A DNA stretch of 42,216 bases from an uncultured SAR86 cluster bacterium (GCA_902563835.1 CACEZB010000001.1:1-42216), one strand, 5' to 3'. Counted from the stretch's first letter, positions 1 to 8,073 are shown. The notes: generated from the letters alone by a model not told the origin. Made by a program: numbers and translations.

Positions 1-563
1 TTACTAATGGATTAATGGATATTATGAAAGATGTAGATGGCGCTAGGTTTGTAAGCCTATCCTCATCTGCACATTCGTTAACAGGTATTCTTTGGGATGA
101 TATTCACTTTCAAGAGAATCAATATGATAAATGGATGGCTTACGGGCAATCAAAAACTGCTTCATCTTTAATTGCAATAGAGTTTAATAGATTGATGAAT
201 GATAAAGGTGTTTCAGGTTTTTCTGTACATCCAGGCGGGATCGTTACCCCACTTCAGCGCCATTTAGAAAATGAAGAGATGGTAGCTTTGGGCTGGATGA
301 ATGAAGATGGCTCTTTATCAGATCTTGCAAAGAATTTTTTTAAATCAACCAGTCAAGGTGCTTCAACAACTTTATGGTGTGCTACTAGCCCAGATCTAGA
401 TAAGATTGGTGGTGTGTTTTGTGAGGATTGTGATATTGCGAAAAGAAAATCTGAGGTTGATGAGTCACTTCAGAGATATTTTGGCGTCGCTGATTGGGCA
501 ATTGATACAGAAGAAGCTAACAAGCTTTGGGAAACTACAGAAAAAATGCTTTTATCATCTTGA
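1..563 (+). CDS. SDR-family oxidoreductase, C-terminal part (5' end outside window)
   Basis: The gene runs in from upstream, since the reading frame is open from base 3. It encodes the C-terminal half of a short-chain dehydrogenase/reductase that uses NAD(P)(H). The SDR catalytic serine lies in a VSLSSSAH segment and the Tyr-x3-Lys pair is in YGQSK. The following VHPGGIVTP segment is the usual cofactor and substrate loop. Length after the active site and the sequence style resemble retinol-dehydrogenase or WW-domain-oxidoreductase-like SDRs. The substrate cannot be told. The stop codon (TGA, 561-563) overlaps a TTG start for the next gene, which suggests translational coupling with the peptidase downstream. 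Confidence 0.85.
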   Translation, partial: TNGLMDIMKDVDGARFVSLSSSAHSLTGILWDDIHFQENQYDKWMAYGQSKTASSLIAIEFNRLMNDKGVSGFSVHPGGIVTPLQRHLENEEMVALGWMNEDGSLSDLAKNFFKSTSQGASTTLWCATSPDLDKIGGVFCEDCDIAKRKSEVDESLQRYFGVADWAIDTEEANKLWETTEKMLLSS

Positions 564-1522
564 GCAATACTTTAAACCTTTATCCAAATATTGAACCCTA
601 CTCTTCCGGGTATATAAATGCAGATGAGCATAAAATTTATTATGAGGAATGTGGCAATCCTGATGGCAAGCCAGCTGTCTTTCTTCATGGCGGGCCAGGT
701 GGCGGAGGAAGTACTAAAATTAGAAGGTTCTTTGATCCAAAAATTTATAGGATAGTTGTATTTGACCAAAGGGGATGCGGCAGAAGCGAACCTCATGGAT
801 GTTTAAATAATAATACTACTTGGGATCTTGTTGAGGATATAGAAAAACTTAAAATCAAACTCAATATTGAGAAATGGCTTGTCTTTGGAGGGTCTTGGGG
901 AAGCACACTATCTTTAGCTTATGCACAAACATATCCAAATTCTGTTTCTGAGCTAGTGCTAAGAGGAATCTTTATGCTTAGAAAGAAAGAGCTTGATTGG
1001 TTCTATCAATGCGGTGCTAGTAAAATTTTTCCTGAAGCGTGGGAAGAATTTTTAAAGCCAATAGATATTAATGATCAAGATAACTTAATCTCTGCATATC
1101 ATAAAATATTTACAGGTGATGATGAGAAAAAGAAATTAGAGGCAGCGGTTGCATGGTCAAAATGGGAGGGTTCAACAAGTGCTTTAAGTTATGCTCCAGA
1201 AATGGTGTCATCATTTTCAGAACCTAGATTTGCACTAGCCTTTGCATTAATTGAAAATCATTATTTTATTAATAAAGGATTCCTTAAAAATGAAAATCAG
1301 CTCATCACATCAGAAAATATTGATAAAATTAGACATATACCAGCAAAGATTGTTCAAGGAAGATATGATATTGTTTGCCCCATGGAAACAGCATGGGAGC
1401 TATCAAAAAATTGGCCTGAGGCAGAATTAATCATTGCGCCCTCTTCTGGTCACAGTGCTTTTGAGAAAGAGATAACCCACCATCTTATAAATACAACGAA
1501 TGAGTATGGAAAAACTAAATAA
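560..1522 (+). CDS. pip: Proline iminopeptidase (alpha/beta hydrolase, S33)
   Basis: The enzyme removes N-terminal proline from peptides in the cytoplasm. The N-terminal LYPNIEPYSSGYI, the oxyanion segment HGGPGGGG, DQRGCGRS, and the nucleophile elbow GGSWGSTLSL (Ser of G-G-S-W-G) are all typical of the Pip family. The C-terminal Asp (GRYDIVCP) and His (SSGHSAFE) complete the triad. No ATG is available in this frame. I chose TTG at 560 because it yields MSNTLNLYPNIEPY, which matches the family start, and overlaps the upstream TGA as TTGA. A TTG at 527 is an alternative. No good ribosome binding site is visible, which fits coupling to the SDR gene. The 3' end overlaps the next gene by 23 bases. 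Confidence 0.92.
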   Translation: MSNTLNLYPNIEPYSSGYINADEHKIYYEECGNPDGKPAVFLHGGPGGGGSTKIRRFFDPKIYRIVVFDQRGCGRSEPHGCLNNNTTWDLVEDIEKLKIKLNIEKWLVFGGSWGSTLSLAYAQTYPNSVSELVLRGIFMLRKKELDWFYQCGASKIFPEAWEEFLKPIDINDQDNLISAYHKIFTGDDEKKKLEAAVAWSKWEGSTSALSYAPEMVSSFSEPRFALAFALIENHYFINKGFLKNENQLITSENIDKIRHIPAKIVQGRYDIVCPMETAWELSKNWPEAELIIAPSSGHSAFEKEITHHLINTTNEYGKTK

Positions 1523-2006
1523 TATTTCTTTTATTGGAATGGCTGGTTGTGGGAAGTCTACACTAGGCAAAGCCATCTCAGAAGAACTGAGTATAAATTT
1601 CATTGATACAGATCTTCTTATCGAAAAAAAATATAATGCAACTTTAGAAGAAATTAAAATTGAAAATGGTTATGAGTTTGTTAGAGCTGCAGAAGAAGAG
1701 GTAATTTTAAATCTAAATGAAACAACTAAAATTATTTCTACTGGTGGAAGTGCTGTTTATTCTAAAAAATCAATGGAGCATCTCAAAACATTCTCTTCAA
1801 TAATTTATATTAAAACCCCAATAGATATAATCATTAAAAGGATCGATATTGGTCAAGAAAGAGGTCTGGCTGTTCCAGCAGGCATGTCAATTCCTGATGT
1901 TTACTCTGAAAGAGAGCCTTTGTATCAAAAATATTATGACTTCATTTTGGATGGATCTAAAACAATTAAACAACTTGTTGATGAAGTAAAAAATATATTT
2001 GAATGA
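1500..2006 (+). CDS. Shikimate-kinase-like protein
   Basis: This is a 168-residue P-loop kinase of shikimate kinase size. The Walker A motif is GMAGCGKST near residues 13-21. An Asp-Thr-Asp segment (FIDTD) lies where shikimate is bound. An Arg-containing VRAAEEE segment, the lid Arg (QERG) and a C-terminal Arg (YSEREPLY) follow in the expected order. The usual Gly-Gly-Gly loop reads STGGS, so the third glycine is replaced. It lies in a pip/SDR-type operon, away from aroB, where aroK normally sits. It could be the pathway enzyme or a paralogue with another small-molecule substrate. The start may be ATG 1500 or ATG 1506; both overlap pip. Confidence 0.7.
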   Translation: MSMEKLNNISFIGMAGCGKSTLGKAISEELSINFIDTDLLIEKKYNATLEEIKIENGYEFVRAAEEEVILNLNETTKIISTGGSAVYSKKSMEHLKTFSSIIYIKTPIDIIIKRIDIGQERGLAVPAGMSIPDVYSEREPLYQKYYDFILDGSKTIKQLVDEVKNIFE

Positions 2007-2668
2007 GTAAAAAAATAAATTTACTAGTAGGATCAACAGGATTTTTAGGCAATAAGATTCTAAAAGAATTAGGCATTAAGAATAGTTTTACTATTGCTCT
2101 TGGAAGAAGGCCTATACCAAATTTACCAAATAGCGCCGAAGAATTAATAATTGATTTTAGTCATCTCAAATCAATAGATTTTTCAAACATAGACCATGTA
2201 TATCTTTCTCTTGGATATCCGTTGTACTTTCATAATGTAATGGGCTTTATGAGCTCTTCTTTGAAAAAAAAATTTTTTCAAGTAGATTTTAACTATCAAC
2301 TTGAGATAGCTAAAAGAACTAAAGAGTTAGGCGCTAAAAGCATCTCACTTATTTCAGCAGTAGGAGCTGATTCAAATTCTTGGAACTATTACTTAAAAAC
2401 TAAAGGAATGCTTGAAGAAGAAATAATTAAACTTGAATTTAGTAGCACAAATATATTCCGACCAGGACATCTTATGGGAAACAAAAAAAGGCTAGACATA
2501 GTCTTGGCTGATTTAATGTCTCTCATTTTTGATCCTTTTTTACGTGGGCCATTAAAAAAATTTAGAAGTATTTCTGCAAAAAAACTTTCTAAATCCGTAG
2601 TAAGCAGGTCTATGGATTGTCAAGCTGGAATACGCATCTACGAGTTTAAAGATTTTAAAAATTTCTAA
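2003..2668 (+). CDS. NAD(P)-binding TIP30/HTATIP2-like atypical SDR
   Basis: The 221-residue protein starts with a Rossmann fold signature (VGSTGFLGNKIL). Its central SLISAVGADSNSWNYYLKTK contains the Tyr-x3-Lys seen in the CC3/TIP30 (HTATIP2-like) branch of atypical SDRs. IFRPGHLMG matches the conserved Arg-Pro-Gly segment after the active site. These are NAD(P)H-binding proteins whose substrates in bacteria are mostly unknown. The ATG overlaps the kinase stop by four bases, and the 3' end overlaps the convergent small membrane gene by 14 bases. The family call is fairly firm; the function is open. Confidence 0.75.
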   Translation: MSKKINLLVGSTGFLGNKILKELGIKNSFTIALGRRPIPNLPNSAEELIIDFSHLKSIDFSNIDHVYLSLGYPLYFHNVMGFMSSSLKKKFFQVDFNYQLEIAKRTKELGAKSISLISAVGADSNSWNYYLKTKGMLEEEIIKLEFSSTNIFRPGHLMGNKKRLDIVLADLMSLIFDPFLRGPLKKFRSISAKKLSKSVVSRSMDCQAGIRIYEFKDFKNF

Positions 2669-2927
2669 TTTCCTTTTTTTTGCTTCTAATTATTTTTTTT
2701 ATTCCATTGCATGCATTAAGAAGCCAAAATGCATTTGCAAAAACAAAATAATATAAACCTAAATATAATTGGACAATTATCGCAAAAAAACTTCCTGCAA
2801 TAACAGCAAATAGTCCCATCATTCTCTTTTTAGCTTTTTTTGAGACAATAAGAGGCGCGGCTATCAATGTACCGAAAAAAACACTTAATAATTGAATTAT
2901 CTCTAGCATACCCATACTAATAAACAT
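2655..2927 (-). CDS. Small three-helix membrane protein, unknown function
   Basis: I do not recognise this gene. The 90-residue product has about three hydrophobic segments (roughly residues 6-26, 36-55 and 58-74) and a very basic tail (KKIIRSKKKEIR). Size and topology recall half-transporters of the SemiSWEET/PQ-loop type or a PnuC fragment, but no diagnostic motif is visible. Possible starts are ATG at 2927, 2915 and 2909; none has a clear ribosome binding site. The first two lie inside a strong hairpin (2913-2949). The 3' end overlaps the convergent TIP30-like gene. Confidence 0.6.
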   Translation of the reverse strand: MFISMGMLEIIQLLSVFFGTLIAAPLIVSKKAKKRMMGLFAVIAGSFFAIIVQLYLGLYYFVFANAFWLLNACNGIKKIIRSKKKEIRNF

Positions 2928-2949
2928 TCAGAACATGTTCATTAGTATG
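2913..2949 (-). promoter_or_regulatory. 15-bp hairpin across the start codons of the small membrane gene
   Basis: Arms 2935-2949 and 2913-2927 are complementary over 15 positions. In the minus-strand RNA 14 are Watson-Crick pairs and one is G-U, around a 7-base loop. The 3' arm begins with the ATG at 2927 and ends with the ATG at 2915, so both start codons would be paired. There is no T-run after it on either strand, so it does not look like an intrinsic terminator. It could control translation or be a protein-binding dyad; the inner GAACATGTTC is itself a perfect palindrome. Confidence 0.6.
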
Positions 2950-3054
2950 AATATCGGCGCATTATGAATACTTAAAATTAAAAGTAAAGATATTTTTTGA
3001 ACTTTTATAAAAAAAGTGTACTCTAAAATATAAGAACTAATTTTAGGAAAAAAT

Positions 3055-3444
3055 ATGAGACATTTATTATTAACTTTATCGTTATTTTTATCTTTAGGTA
3101 TGCTTGCTGATCATCATAAAAAATCAGATGAAAATGCAAAAAATGGCCCTAAAAATCCAAATCATTTAATGACCTTTAAACAATGCAAAGAGACTAAAGA
3201 TGGAGTTGGCGGACTTCTTTCTCTTGCTGATAAAACTTGGAAAGAAATTGAAGATGATCCAGAAGATGAAGATAAGTGGCTAGAGGCAGCATTACTTGCT
3301 GATTTAGCAGCTAATTATTCAACTGTTTATGATGTATGGTGTAAGGACATGATTGCTCAAAGAATGAAAATGAGAAAAATGGCTGGTAAAAAGAAAAATA
3401 TGAAAGACCACCACCATAAAGAAAAAGGAAAAAAGGATAATTAA
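3055..3444 (+). CDS. Secreted small His/Lys-rich protein, unknown function
   Basis: I do not recognise this gene. The 129-residue product begins with a clear Sec signal peptide (basic MRH, a leucine-rich core, likely cut after GMLA), so it should be periplasmic or exported. The mature part has an Asp/Glu-rich helix region (EIEDDPEDEDK), two cysteines (QCKE and VWCKD) and a tail rich in Lys, Met and His (DHHHKEKGKK). The His-rich ends, near DHHKK and DHHHK, could bind metal; this is inference. An AGGA ribosome binding site lies 7-8 bases before the ATG. The 3' end overlaps the convergent gene by four bases. Confidence 0.7.
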   Translation: MRHLLLTLSLFLSLGMLADHHKKSDENAKNGPKNPNHLMTFKQCKETKDGVGGLLSLADKTWKEIEDDPEDEDKWLEAALLADLAANYSTVYDVWCKDMIAQRMKMRKMAGKKKNMKDHHHKEKGKKDN

Positions 3445-3665
3445 AATTTACCCCTTTGGAATCTCATTCTGATTACATAAACACGTAGCAAGGCTACAAC
3501 AGTAATAATTAACTGAATAAATACTGATATTTTTATTGGATCTGCCCACTGCCATGAGTCAATGGTTAACCATAAAAGATATGTCTGTAATGGGAAGTTT
3601 ATGGCAGCTCCCATAAATACAACTATCATAGCCTCTCTCAAAGCAATTTTTTCTGTTTTATTCAT
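3441..3665 (-). CDS. Small two-helix membrane protein, possibly DUF7220-like
   Basis: The 74-residue product has two hydrophobic segments, at about residues 12-33 and 44-63. It ends in a basic tail (YVIRMRFQRGKF). The pattern of a Glu-Ala-containing first helix and a second helix running into SLARxYxxRRxF-like sequence (here ALLRVYVIRMRF) resembles DUF7220, a family of small membrane proteins also seen in phages. It starts two bases after the ybjQ stop and is probably cotranscribed with it. The function is unknown. Confidence 0.6.
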   Translation of the reverse strand: MNKTEKIALREAMIVVFMGAAINFPLQTYLLWLTIDSWQWADPIKISVFIQLIITVVALLRVYVIRMRFQRGKF

Positions 3666-3667
3666 AT

Positions 3668-4000
3668 TTACCCCTGTTTAATTTTTACTGCAGTACCATA
3701 TGCCAAAATTTCAGCCGCACCTTGTGCAACAGTAGAAGTTTGGAACCGAAAGCCTAGAATTGCATCCGCGCCTTTAGATTTTGCATCTTCAATCATTCTT
3801 GCATAAGCCTGCTCTCTTGAAGTCTTTAAAAGTTTTGAATAGCCGACCAACTCTCCCCCGACCACATTTTTAAGGCCTGCAAGAAGATCTGATCCAAAAT
3901 TTCTAGCCCTTACAGTACTTCCTTGAACAAGTCCTAAATGTTCTTCAATTTCAGCATTTGCGATATCATATGTTGTAAGTACAATAAAATCTTCATTCAT
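3668..4000 (-). CDS. ybjQ: YbjQ/UPF0145 family protein (DUF74)
   Basis: The 110-residue length is normal for the family. The conserved features are the early LGLVQGSTVRARN segment, the basic-acidic helix containing AYARMIEDAKSKGADAILGFRF, and the C-terminal AYGTAVKI strand. The family is sometimes called a putative heavy-metal-binding domain and forms pentameric rings in known structures. Its role is not established. It is first in a two-gene minus operon with the small membrane protein at 3441, which might be its membrane partner (inference). Confidence 0.88.
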   Translation of the reverse strand: MNEDFIVLTTYDIANAEIEEHLGLVQGSTVRARNFGSDLLAGLKNVVGGELVGYSKLLKTSREQAYARMIEDAKSKGADAILGFRFQTSTVAQGAAEILAYGTAVKIKQG

Positions 4001-4035
4001 ATTTTTTCCATTTAATGGTTTGAGTTATAAATATA

Positions 4036-4368
4036 ATGCAAGAACTAATAGAAGCAAAGTTTTCAATAGGAAATATTGTTAAGCATAAATTCCTAAATTT
4101 TAGAGGGGTTATATTCGATTTAGACCCTAGCTTTAATAATACTGAAGAATGGTATAACGCAATCCCTAAAAATTTAAGGCCAAGAAAAGATCAGCCTTTT
4201 TATCATATATTTGCAGAGAATGAAGAAATTTTTTATATAGCATATGTTTCGGAACAAAATTTACTTATAGATAAAGAAAATGGTCCTGCTAATCATCCAG
4301 ATATTAAGAAGATATTTTCTCATTTTGATGGAGAATGCTACATTCCCCATGAAAGAGCAAAAAATTAA
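4036..4368 (+). CDS. hspQ: Heat shock protein HspQ (hemimethylated-DNA-binding YccV domain)
   Basis: The 110-residue single-domain protein matches HspQ. It has KFSIGNIVKHKFLNFRGVIFDLDP at the N-terminus, RPRKDQPFYHIF in the middle and YVSEQNLL near the C-terminus. In enterobacteria HspQ is a specificity-enhancing factor for the Lon protease and is heat-induced. rpoH is encoded 23 kb away in this window, but I see no convincing sigma-32 promoter in front of hspQ. The gene is divergent from ybjQ with only 35 bases between. Its stop overlaps the convergent aminotransferase by four bases. No Shine-Dalgarno sequence is evident. Confidence 0.92.
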   Translation: MQELIEAKFSIGNIVKHKFLNFRGVIFDLDPSFNNTEEWYNAIPKNLRPRKDQPFYHIFAENEEIFYIAYVSEQNLLIDKENGPANHPDIKKIFSHFDGECYIPHERAKN

Positions 4369-5576
4369 ATACTTATATCAAAATGCGCTAATTCAACAGC
4401 AGTTATAAATACTTCCATTGCGCTCGCGAGCTCTTCTTTCGATACGTATGTTGGAGCTAATCTAATAGCGCTATCATCAGGATCATGTCTGTTTGGATAC
4501 ATAGAGCCTGCTGGGGTTATTAAAACTCCCATTTCTTTACAAAAATTTACAACCTTTTTAGCAATCGGCTTAGAGGTGAAATAAGTAATAAAATATCCTC
4601 CTGTTGGTTTTGAAAAAGTGCCACACTCTGATGGGAGTTTCTCAAGATGCGAATATGCGAGTTCAAATTTAGGTCTAATTAATTTAGCATGTTCTTTCAT
4701 ATGGGCTTTGACTGTTTCAACATCTTTAAAAAACTCAACATGTCTTTTTTGATTAATTTTATCTGGGCATATAATCATTGTTGTTCTTACTTTCTTGATT
4801 AAGTCTAGCGAATACCCTGCCGTTGCCATAAAGGAAATACTGCCTCCTCCGAATGTAACTTTTGAAAAAGAAGTTGTTATAACAGTTTGATCTTGAACTT
4901 TTTCTTGAAGTGCTATTTCCCATAATGGTTTTTGTTCAGGAGTGGGAAGGAAATCATGAATCAAATACGCATGATCAAATAGAAAAAGAAATTTATTAGA
5001 GGAATCTTTACCTATTTTAAATAGCTCTTCTAAATTTTTATCAGAATATACCTCTCCCGATGGGTTAGAATGTTTTGGCACGCACAACATTCCAATAACA
5101 TTTTTATTTTGCTCTAAAGCTTCTTTAAATGCTTCCAAATCTATTCCATCATTTTTGAGAGGAACTGGAATAGCTTCAATACCGAAATCATTCAGCATCA
5201 TAAAATGCCTATCAAATCCTGGAACAGGACATATAAACTTAGGGTTATCCAGATCCTTCCAAGGCGTTGGTTCAGCAAAAAGAAAATTTGAAAGAACTGT
5301 TTGATAGCATAAAAGTAAGCTTGATTGTTCGCCTGCAAGAATATTTTCAAGTGGAGCATCTAATAAATCAGCTCCTAATTCTCTAGCCTCTTTGATTCCA
5401 AAAGGCTCGCCATAATTTCTTAAATCAATCCCATCCTCAGAAGTCGTTGGTACAGAAATATCTAGAAGTGCATTCGAAAGGTCTAATTGATCTTTATCAG
5501 GCTTACCTCTTGTTATATCAATTGATAATTGCTTTTCTTTTAAGGAATTAAATTTTTCTGTAATTTCTTGGTGCAT
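4365..5576 (-). CDS. PLP-dependent aminotransferase, aspartate aminotransferase type Ic-like
   Basis: This is a fold-type I aminotransferase. It carries the ITRGKPDKDQLDLS opening, NYGEPFGIKEARELGADLL, CPVPGFDRHF, VPKHSNPSGEVYS and the PLP-lysine loop SFSKVTFGGGSI. A C-terminal Arg follows in AIRLAPTY. This order matches the group once annotated as MocR-like (Pfam Asp_aminotransf), whose studied members are aspartate aminotransferases of subgroup Ic. Amino donor specificity is inferred. ATG at 5576 is my preferred start; ATG at 5588 adds four residues. A 13-bp perfect palindrome (5577-5589) covers the upstream ATG, between this gene and divergent rmuC. Confidence 0.85.
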   Translation of the reverse strand: MHQEITEKFNSLKEKQLSIDITRGKPDKDQLDLSNALLDISVPTTSEDGIDLRNYGEPFGIKEARELGADLLDAPLENILAGEQSSLLLCYQTVLSNFLFAEPTPWKDLDNPKFICPVPGFDRHFMMLNDFGIEAIPVPLKNDGIDLEAFKEALEQNKNVIGMLCVPKHSNPSGEVYSDKNLEELFKIGKDSSNKFLFLFDHAYLIHDFLPTPEQKPLWEIALQEKVQDQTVITTSFSKVTFGGGSISFMATAGYSLDLIKKVRTTMIICPDKINQKRHVEFFKDVETVKAHMKEHAKLIRPKFELAYSHLEKLPSECGTFSKPTGGYFITYFTSKPIAKKVVNFCKEMGVLITPAGSMYPNRHDPDDSAIRLAPTYVSKEELASAMEVFITAVELAHFDISI

Positions 5577-5589
5577 AATGAGTCTCATT
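5577..5589. promoter_or_regulatory. 13-bp palindrome between aminotransferase and rmuC
   Basis: AATGAG-A-CTCATT is a perfect inverted repeat with 6-bp arms in a gap so short that it must serve both divergent genes or neither. It may be an operator, but a chance palindrome in AT-rich DNA is possible. Confidence 0.25.
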
Positions 5590-5602
5590 TTATACTAACA
5601 AC

Positions 5603-6496
5603 ATGGAAAATTTACTAATCTTTTTATCTTTTGCTATTTTAGGAGTACTAATCTATATCTTATTTACTTTAAAAAATAAAGATGGTTCTAATAAAGGTGA
5701 TAGCGAATTACTTCAAAATAAATTAACTGAACTTACAGGCGATCTAAATAAGATAGAAAAAGATTTATCTGAATTTAAACCATCAATGAATGAAATAAGT
5801 AAATTTCTTCTTGGTAATACCTCAACAGGTAAACTTGGTGAATGGAGTCTTGAGTCAATTGTAAGAGATGTGCTTCCACCAAACACATATGAGTTTCAAG
5901 CTCAAATAAATCCTGAAACAACTGAAAAAGCGGACTGTGCTGTTAAAAATACAGAAGGATTAATAATACCAATAGATTCAAAATTTTATCAAGGTCAATA
6001 TCAAAACTATCACAACACAAACTCAAAAACTGAGAAAAATAAAGTGCTACATGGTCTTAAAAGAACTATTTTAAATGATGCTGAAAGCATTTCAAAAAAA
6101 TACATACTTAGGAATAGTACCTCAAATTATGTAGTCTTATATATAGCTTCTGAGAAAATTATTGACTTAGTTACGCAAATAGAAGATCTTAGACAAGAGT
6201 GCTTAACTGAAAAAAATACTTTAATACTTGGTCCAAATGCTCTAGCTGGCTTCTTAGATACTGTTAGGCTGGGTCACTATGCAGTTCAAATGAACGCAAA
6301 TGCAAAAAAAGTTATTACTACTGTTGCGGTGGTTCGTAAAGAATTTGAGAAGTTTAAAGACTCTACTGATGGTGCTGTTAAAAATTTAAATAAGGCATTA
6401 GGTTCTGTTGAGGATGTTCAAACAAGAATTAACGTGTTAGGAAGAGAAATAAAAAAAGCTGACGAGAACTTTGAGAAAAATTTAGAAGAAAAATAA
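5603..6496 (+). CDS. rmuC: DNA recombination protein RmuC, short form
   Basis: An N-terminal membrane helix (residues 3-22) anchors the protein. A coiled-coil-like segment follows (about 35-62), then the RmuC nuclease-like domain with LGEWSLESIVRDVLPPNTYEFQ, the core IPIDSKFYQGQY, and NTLILGPNALAGFLDTVRLG. RmuC limits DNA inversions and rearrangements and its domain is restriction-endonuclease-like. At 297 residues it is much shorter than the roughly 475-residue E. coli protein, mainly through a reduced coiled coil and tail. It is first of a seven-gene plus-strand run, with 22 bases to the ABC permease. Confidence 0.9.
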   Translation: MENLLIFLSFAILGVLIYILFTLKNKDGSNKGDSELLQNKLTELTGDLNKIEKDLSEFKPSMNEISKFLLGNTSTGKLGEWSLESIVRDVLPPNTYEFQAQINPETTEKADCAVKNTEGLIIPIDSKFYQGQYQNYHNTNSKTEKNKVLHGLKRTILNDAESISKKYILRNSTSNYVVLYIASEKIIDLVTQIEDLRQECLTEKNTLILGPNALAGFLDTVRLGHYAVQMNANAKKVITTVAVVRKEFEKFKDSTDGAVKNLNKALGSVEDVQTRINVLGREIKKADENFEKNLEEK

Positions 6497-6518
6497 ACAT
6501 ATCTCTTAATATTTTAGA

Positions 6519-8069
6519 ATGCAAAACTTAAAAATCTGGAATTACCTCTCATTACCTTGGGTAGGATTCACCCTAGCCTTCTTTATAGTCTTCTTCTTTT
6601 TAGCTTTTTCTAGCGAAATTGATAACTCATTTTTATCAAATAATTATTTGGCAAACCTATTTTTTAACACTGTTTTACTTTCATTTAGTTCAGCAGCTTT
6701 ATCCGCATTAATAGCTGTACCACTTGCCATATTGGTAACATTTTATAAATTCCCGGGTCATAAATTTTTTAGTTGGGGCCTTAGCCTTTCGATTGCATTT
6801 CCAGCATATGTTTATGCTTTTATTTTTGTGGGTATCTTTGAATACGCAAGTCCAATATCAGAATATTTAAGAACTTTAAATATTACAATGCCCTCAATAA
6901 AAAATATCTTTGGAGCATCGGTGATAATGTCTATGGCTTTATTCCCATATATATTCCTCATTACAAAAGCTCAACTTTCATCTGTTGGAGTAGGAATCTT
7001 TAAAGCAGCTAAATCTCTTGGAAATAGTAATCTAACCGCTATAAGGAAAATTATTATTCCATCATTAAAACCTACCATTATTGCTGGTATGGCTCTAGTC
7101 GTATTTGAAACAATTGCAGACTTTGGTGGAGTTTCAACTCTTAGAGTAGAGACATTTACTGTAGGCATTTATGATGCATGGTTTGGGTATCAAAGTTATT
7201 TCTCTGCAGCAAGGTTAGCCGGATATTTATTAATCTTTGTTTTCTTTATTACGTTTATTTCAAAATATTTTGGAAGGGAAAATGGTATCGCGTCAAAGAC
7301 TGCTGAAGTATTTCAAAAAATAGAACTAAGTAATACTAAGCAACTTATTCTAAGTTTAATTTGTTTAATAGTATTTTGTATTGTTTTCTGTATACCTCTT
7401 GCACAATTAATAATATGGCATTTGTCTGATCCGAATTTAAATCTTTTAGATAATAGATATTTGTTATTAAACTCTATAATAATTGGAGTATGCGCTTCAT
7501 TATTTACGATATTGTTTGCAATAGCTTTGTCTCTCAGCTATAGAAATTTTAGAAAATTAAGGTTATTTATATCAATTTCTTCTTCAGGATATGCAATACC
7601 AGGCTCTGTAATATCTGCAGCTCTTTTAATTGGTTTTTATACCCTATTTGGTGCCTCTATTACTTTATATGGAATTTATGGATTAATATTATGTTTAAGC
7701 TTAAGGTTTATGACCCCGGCCTTTAACTATGTTTTATCATCTCTATCAAATATTTCTCAGTCAGCAGAAAATGCATTAGCGACACAACCCAAAAATCCAT
7801 ATAAAGCTTTTAGTTCGTTTTATCTACCCCAGATGAAACCAGCAATATTTCTAAGCATAATGGTTGTTTTTATTGAGTGCATTAAAGAGCAACCCGCAAC
7901 TTTATTATTGCGTCCTGTCGGCTTTGATACTCTTTCAACAAAAATTTATAACTATACCAGTGAGGGTCAATGGGAAATGGCTGCAAGTCCAAGCCTATTA
8001 TTAGTAATGATAAGTCTTATCTTTGTATATTTAATTAATAAAAATATAGATCTCAATAAGGATTTATAA
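6519..8069 (+). CDS. Iron(III)-type ABC transporter permease (FbpB/SfuB-like)
   Basis: The 516-residue polytopic protein has about 12 membrane helices arranged as two fused permease halves. The first half carries the cytoplasmic coupling loop AKSLGNSNLTAIRKIIIPSLKPTI. The second carries ENALATQPKNPYKAFSSFYLPQMKPAI. The tail (IKEQPATLLLRPVGFDTLSTKIYNYTSEG) is typical of ferric-iron permeases of the FbpB group. It would move Fe3+ across the inner membrane with a periplasmic binding protein and an ATPase. Neither partner is in this window, so it is an orphan here. Thiamine-type permeases are relatives, but the tail favours iron. Confidence 0.88.
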   Translation: MQNLKIWNYLSLPWVGFTLAFFIVFFFLAFSSEIDNSFLSNNYLANLFFNTVLLSFSSAALSALIAVPLAILVTFYKFPGHKFFSWGLSLSIAFPAYVYAFIFVGIFEYASPISEYLRTLNITMPSIKNIFGASVIMSMALFPYIFLITKAQLSSVGVGIFKAAKSLGNSNLTAIRKIIIPSLKPTIIAGMALVVFETIADFGGVSTLRVETFTVGIYDAWFGYQSYFSAARLAGYLLIFVFFITFISKYFGRENGIASKTAEVFQKIELSNTKQLILSLICLIVFCIVFCIPLAQLIIWHLSDPNLNLLDNRYLLLNSIIIGVCASLFTILFAIALSLSYRNFRKLRLFISISSSGYAIPGSVISAALLIGFYTLFGASITLYGIYGLILCLSLRFMTPAFNYVLSSLSNISQSAENALATQPKNPYKAFSSFYLPQMKPAIFLSIMVVFIECIKEQPATLLLRPVGFDTLSTKIYNYTSEGQWEMAASPSLLLVMISLIFVYLINKNIDLNKDL

Positions 8070-8073
8070 ATAT

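Noticed and set aside
406-594. 62-codon plus frame overlapping the SDR and pip genes
   Set aside because: It is out of frame with two recognised genes and has no protein-like features.
2931-2940. GAACATGTTC as a LexA-type box
   Set aside because: Gram-positive LexA boxes need four bases between GAAC and GTTC, and gammaproteobacterial LexA binds CTGT-N8-ACAG; neither fits.
4001-4035. Sigma-32 promoter before hspQ
   Set aside because: No CTTGAA/CCCCAT pair with suitable spacing was found in or upstream of the gap; the one CTTGAA-like string in ybjQ lacks a -10 partner.
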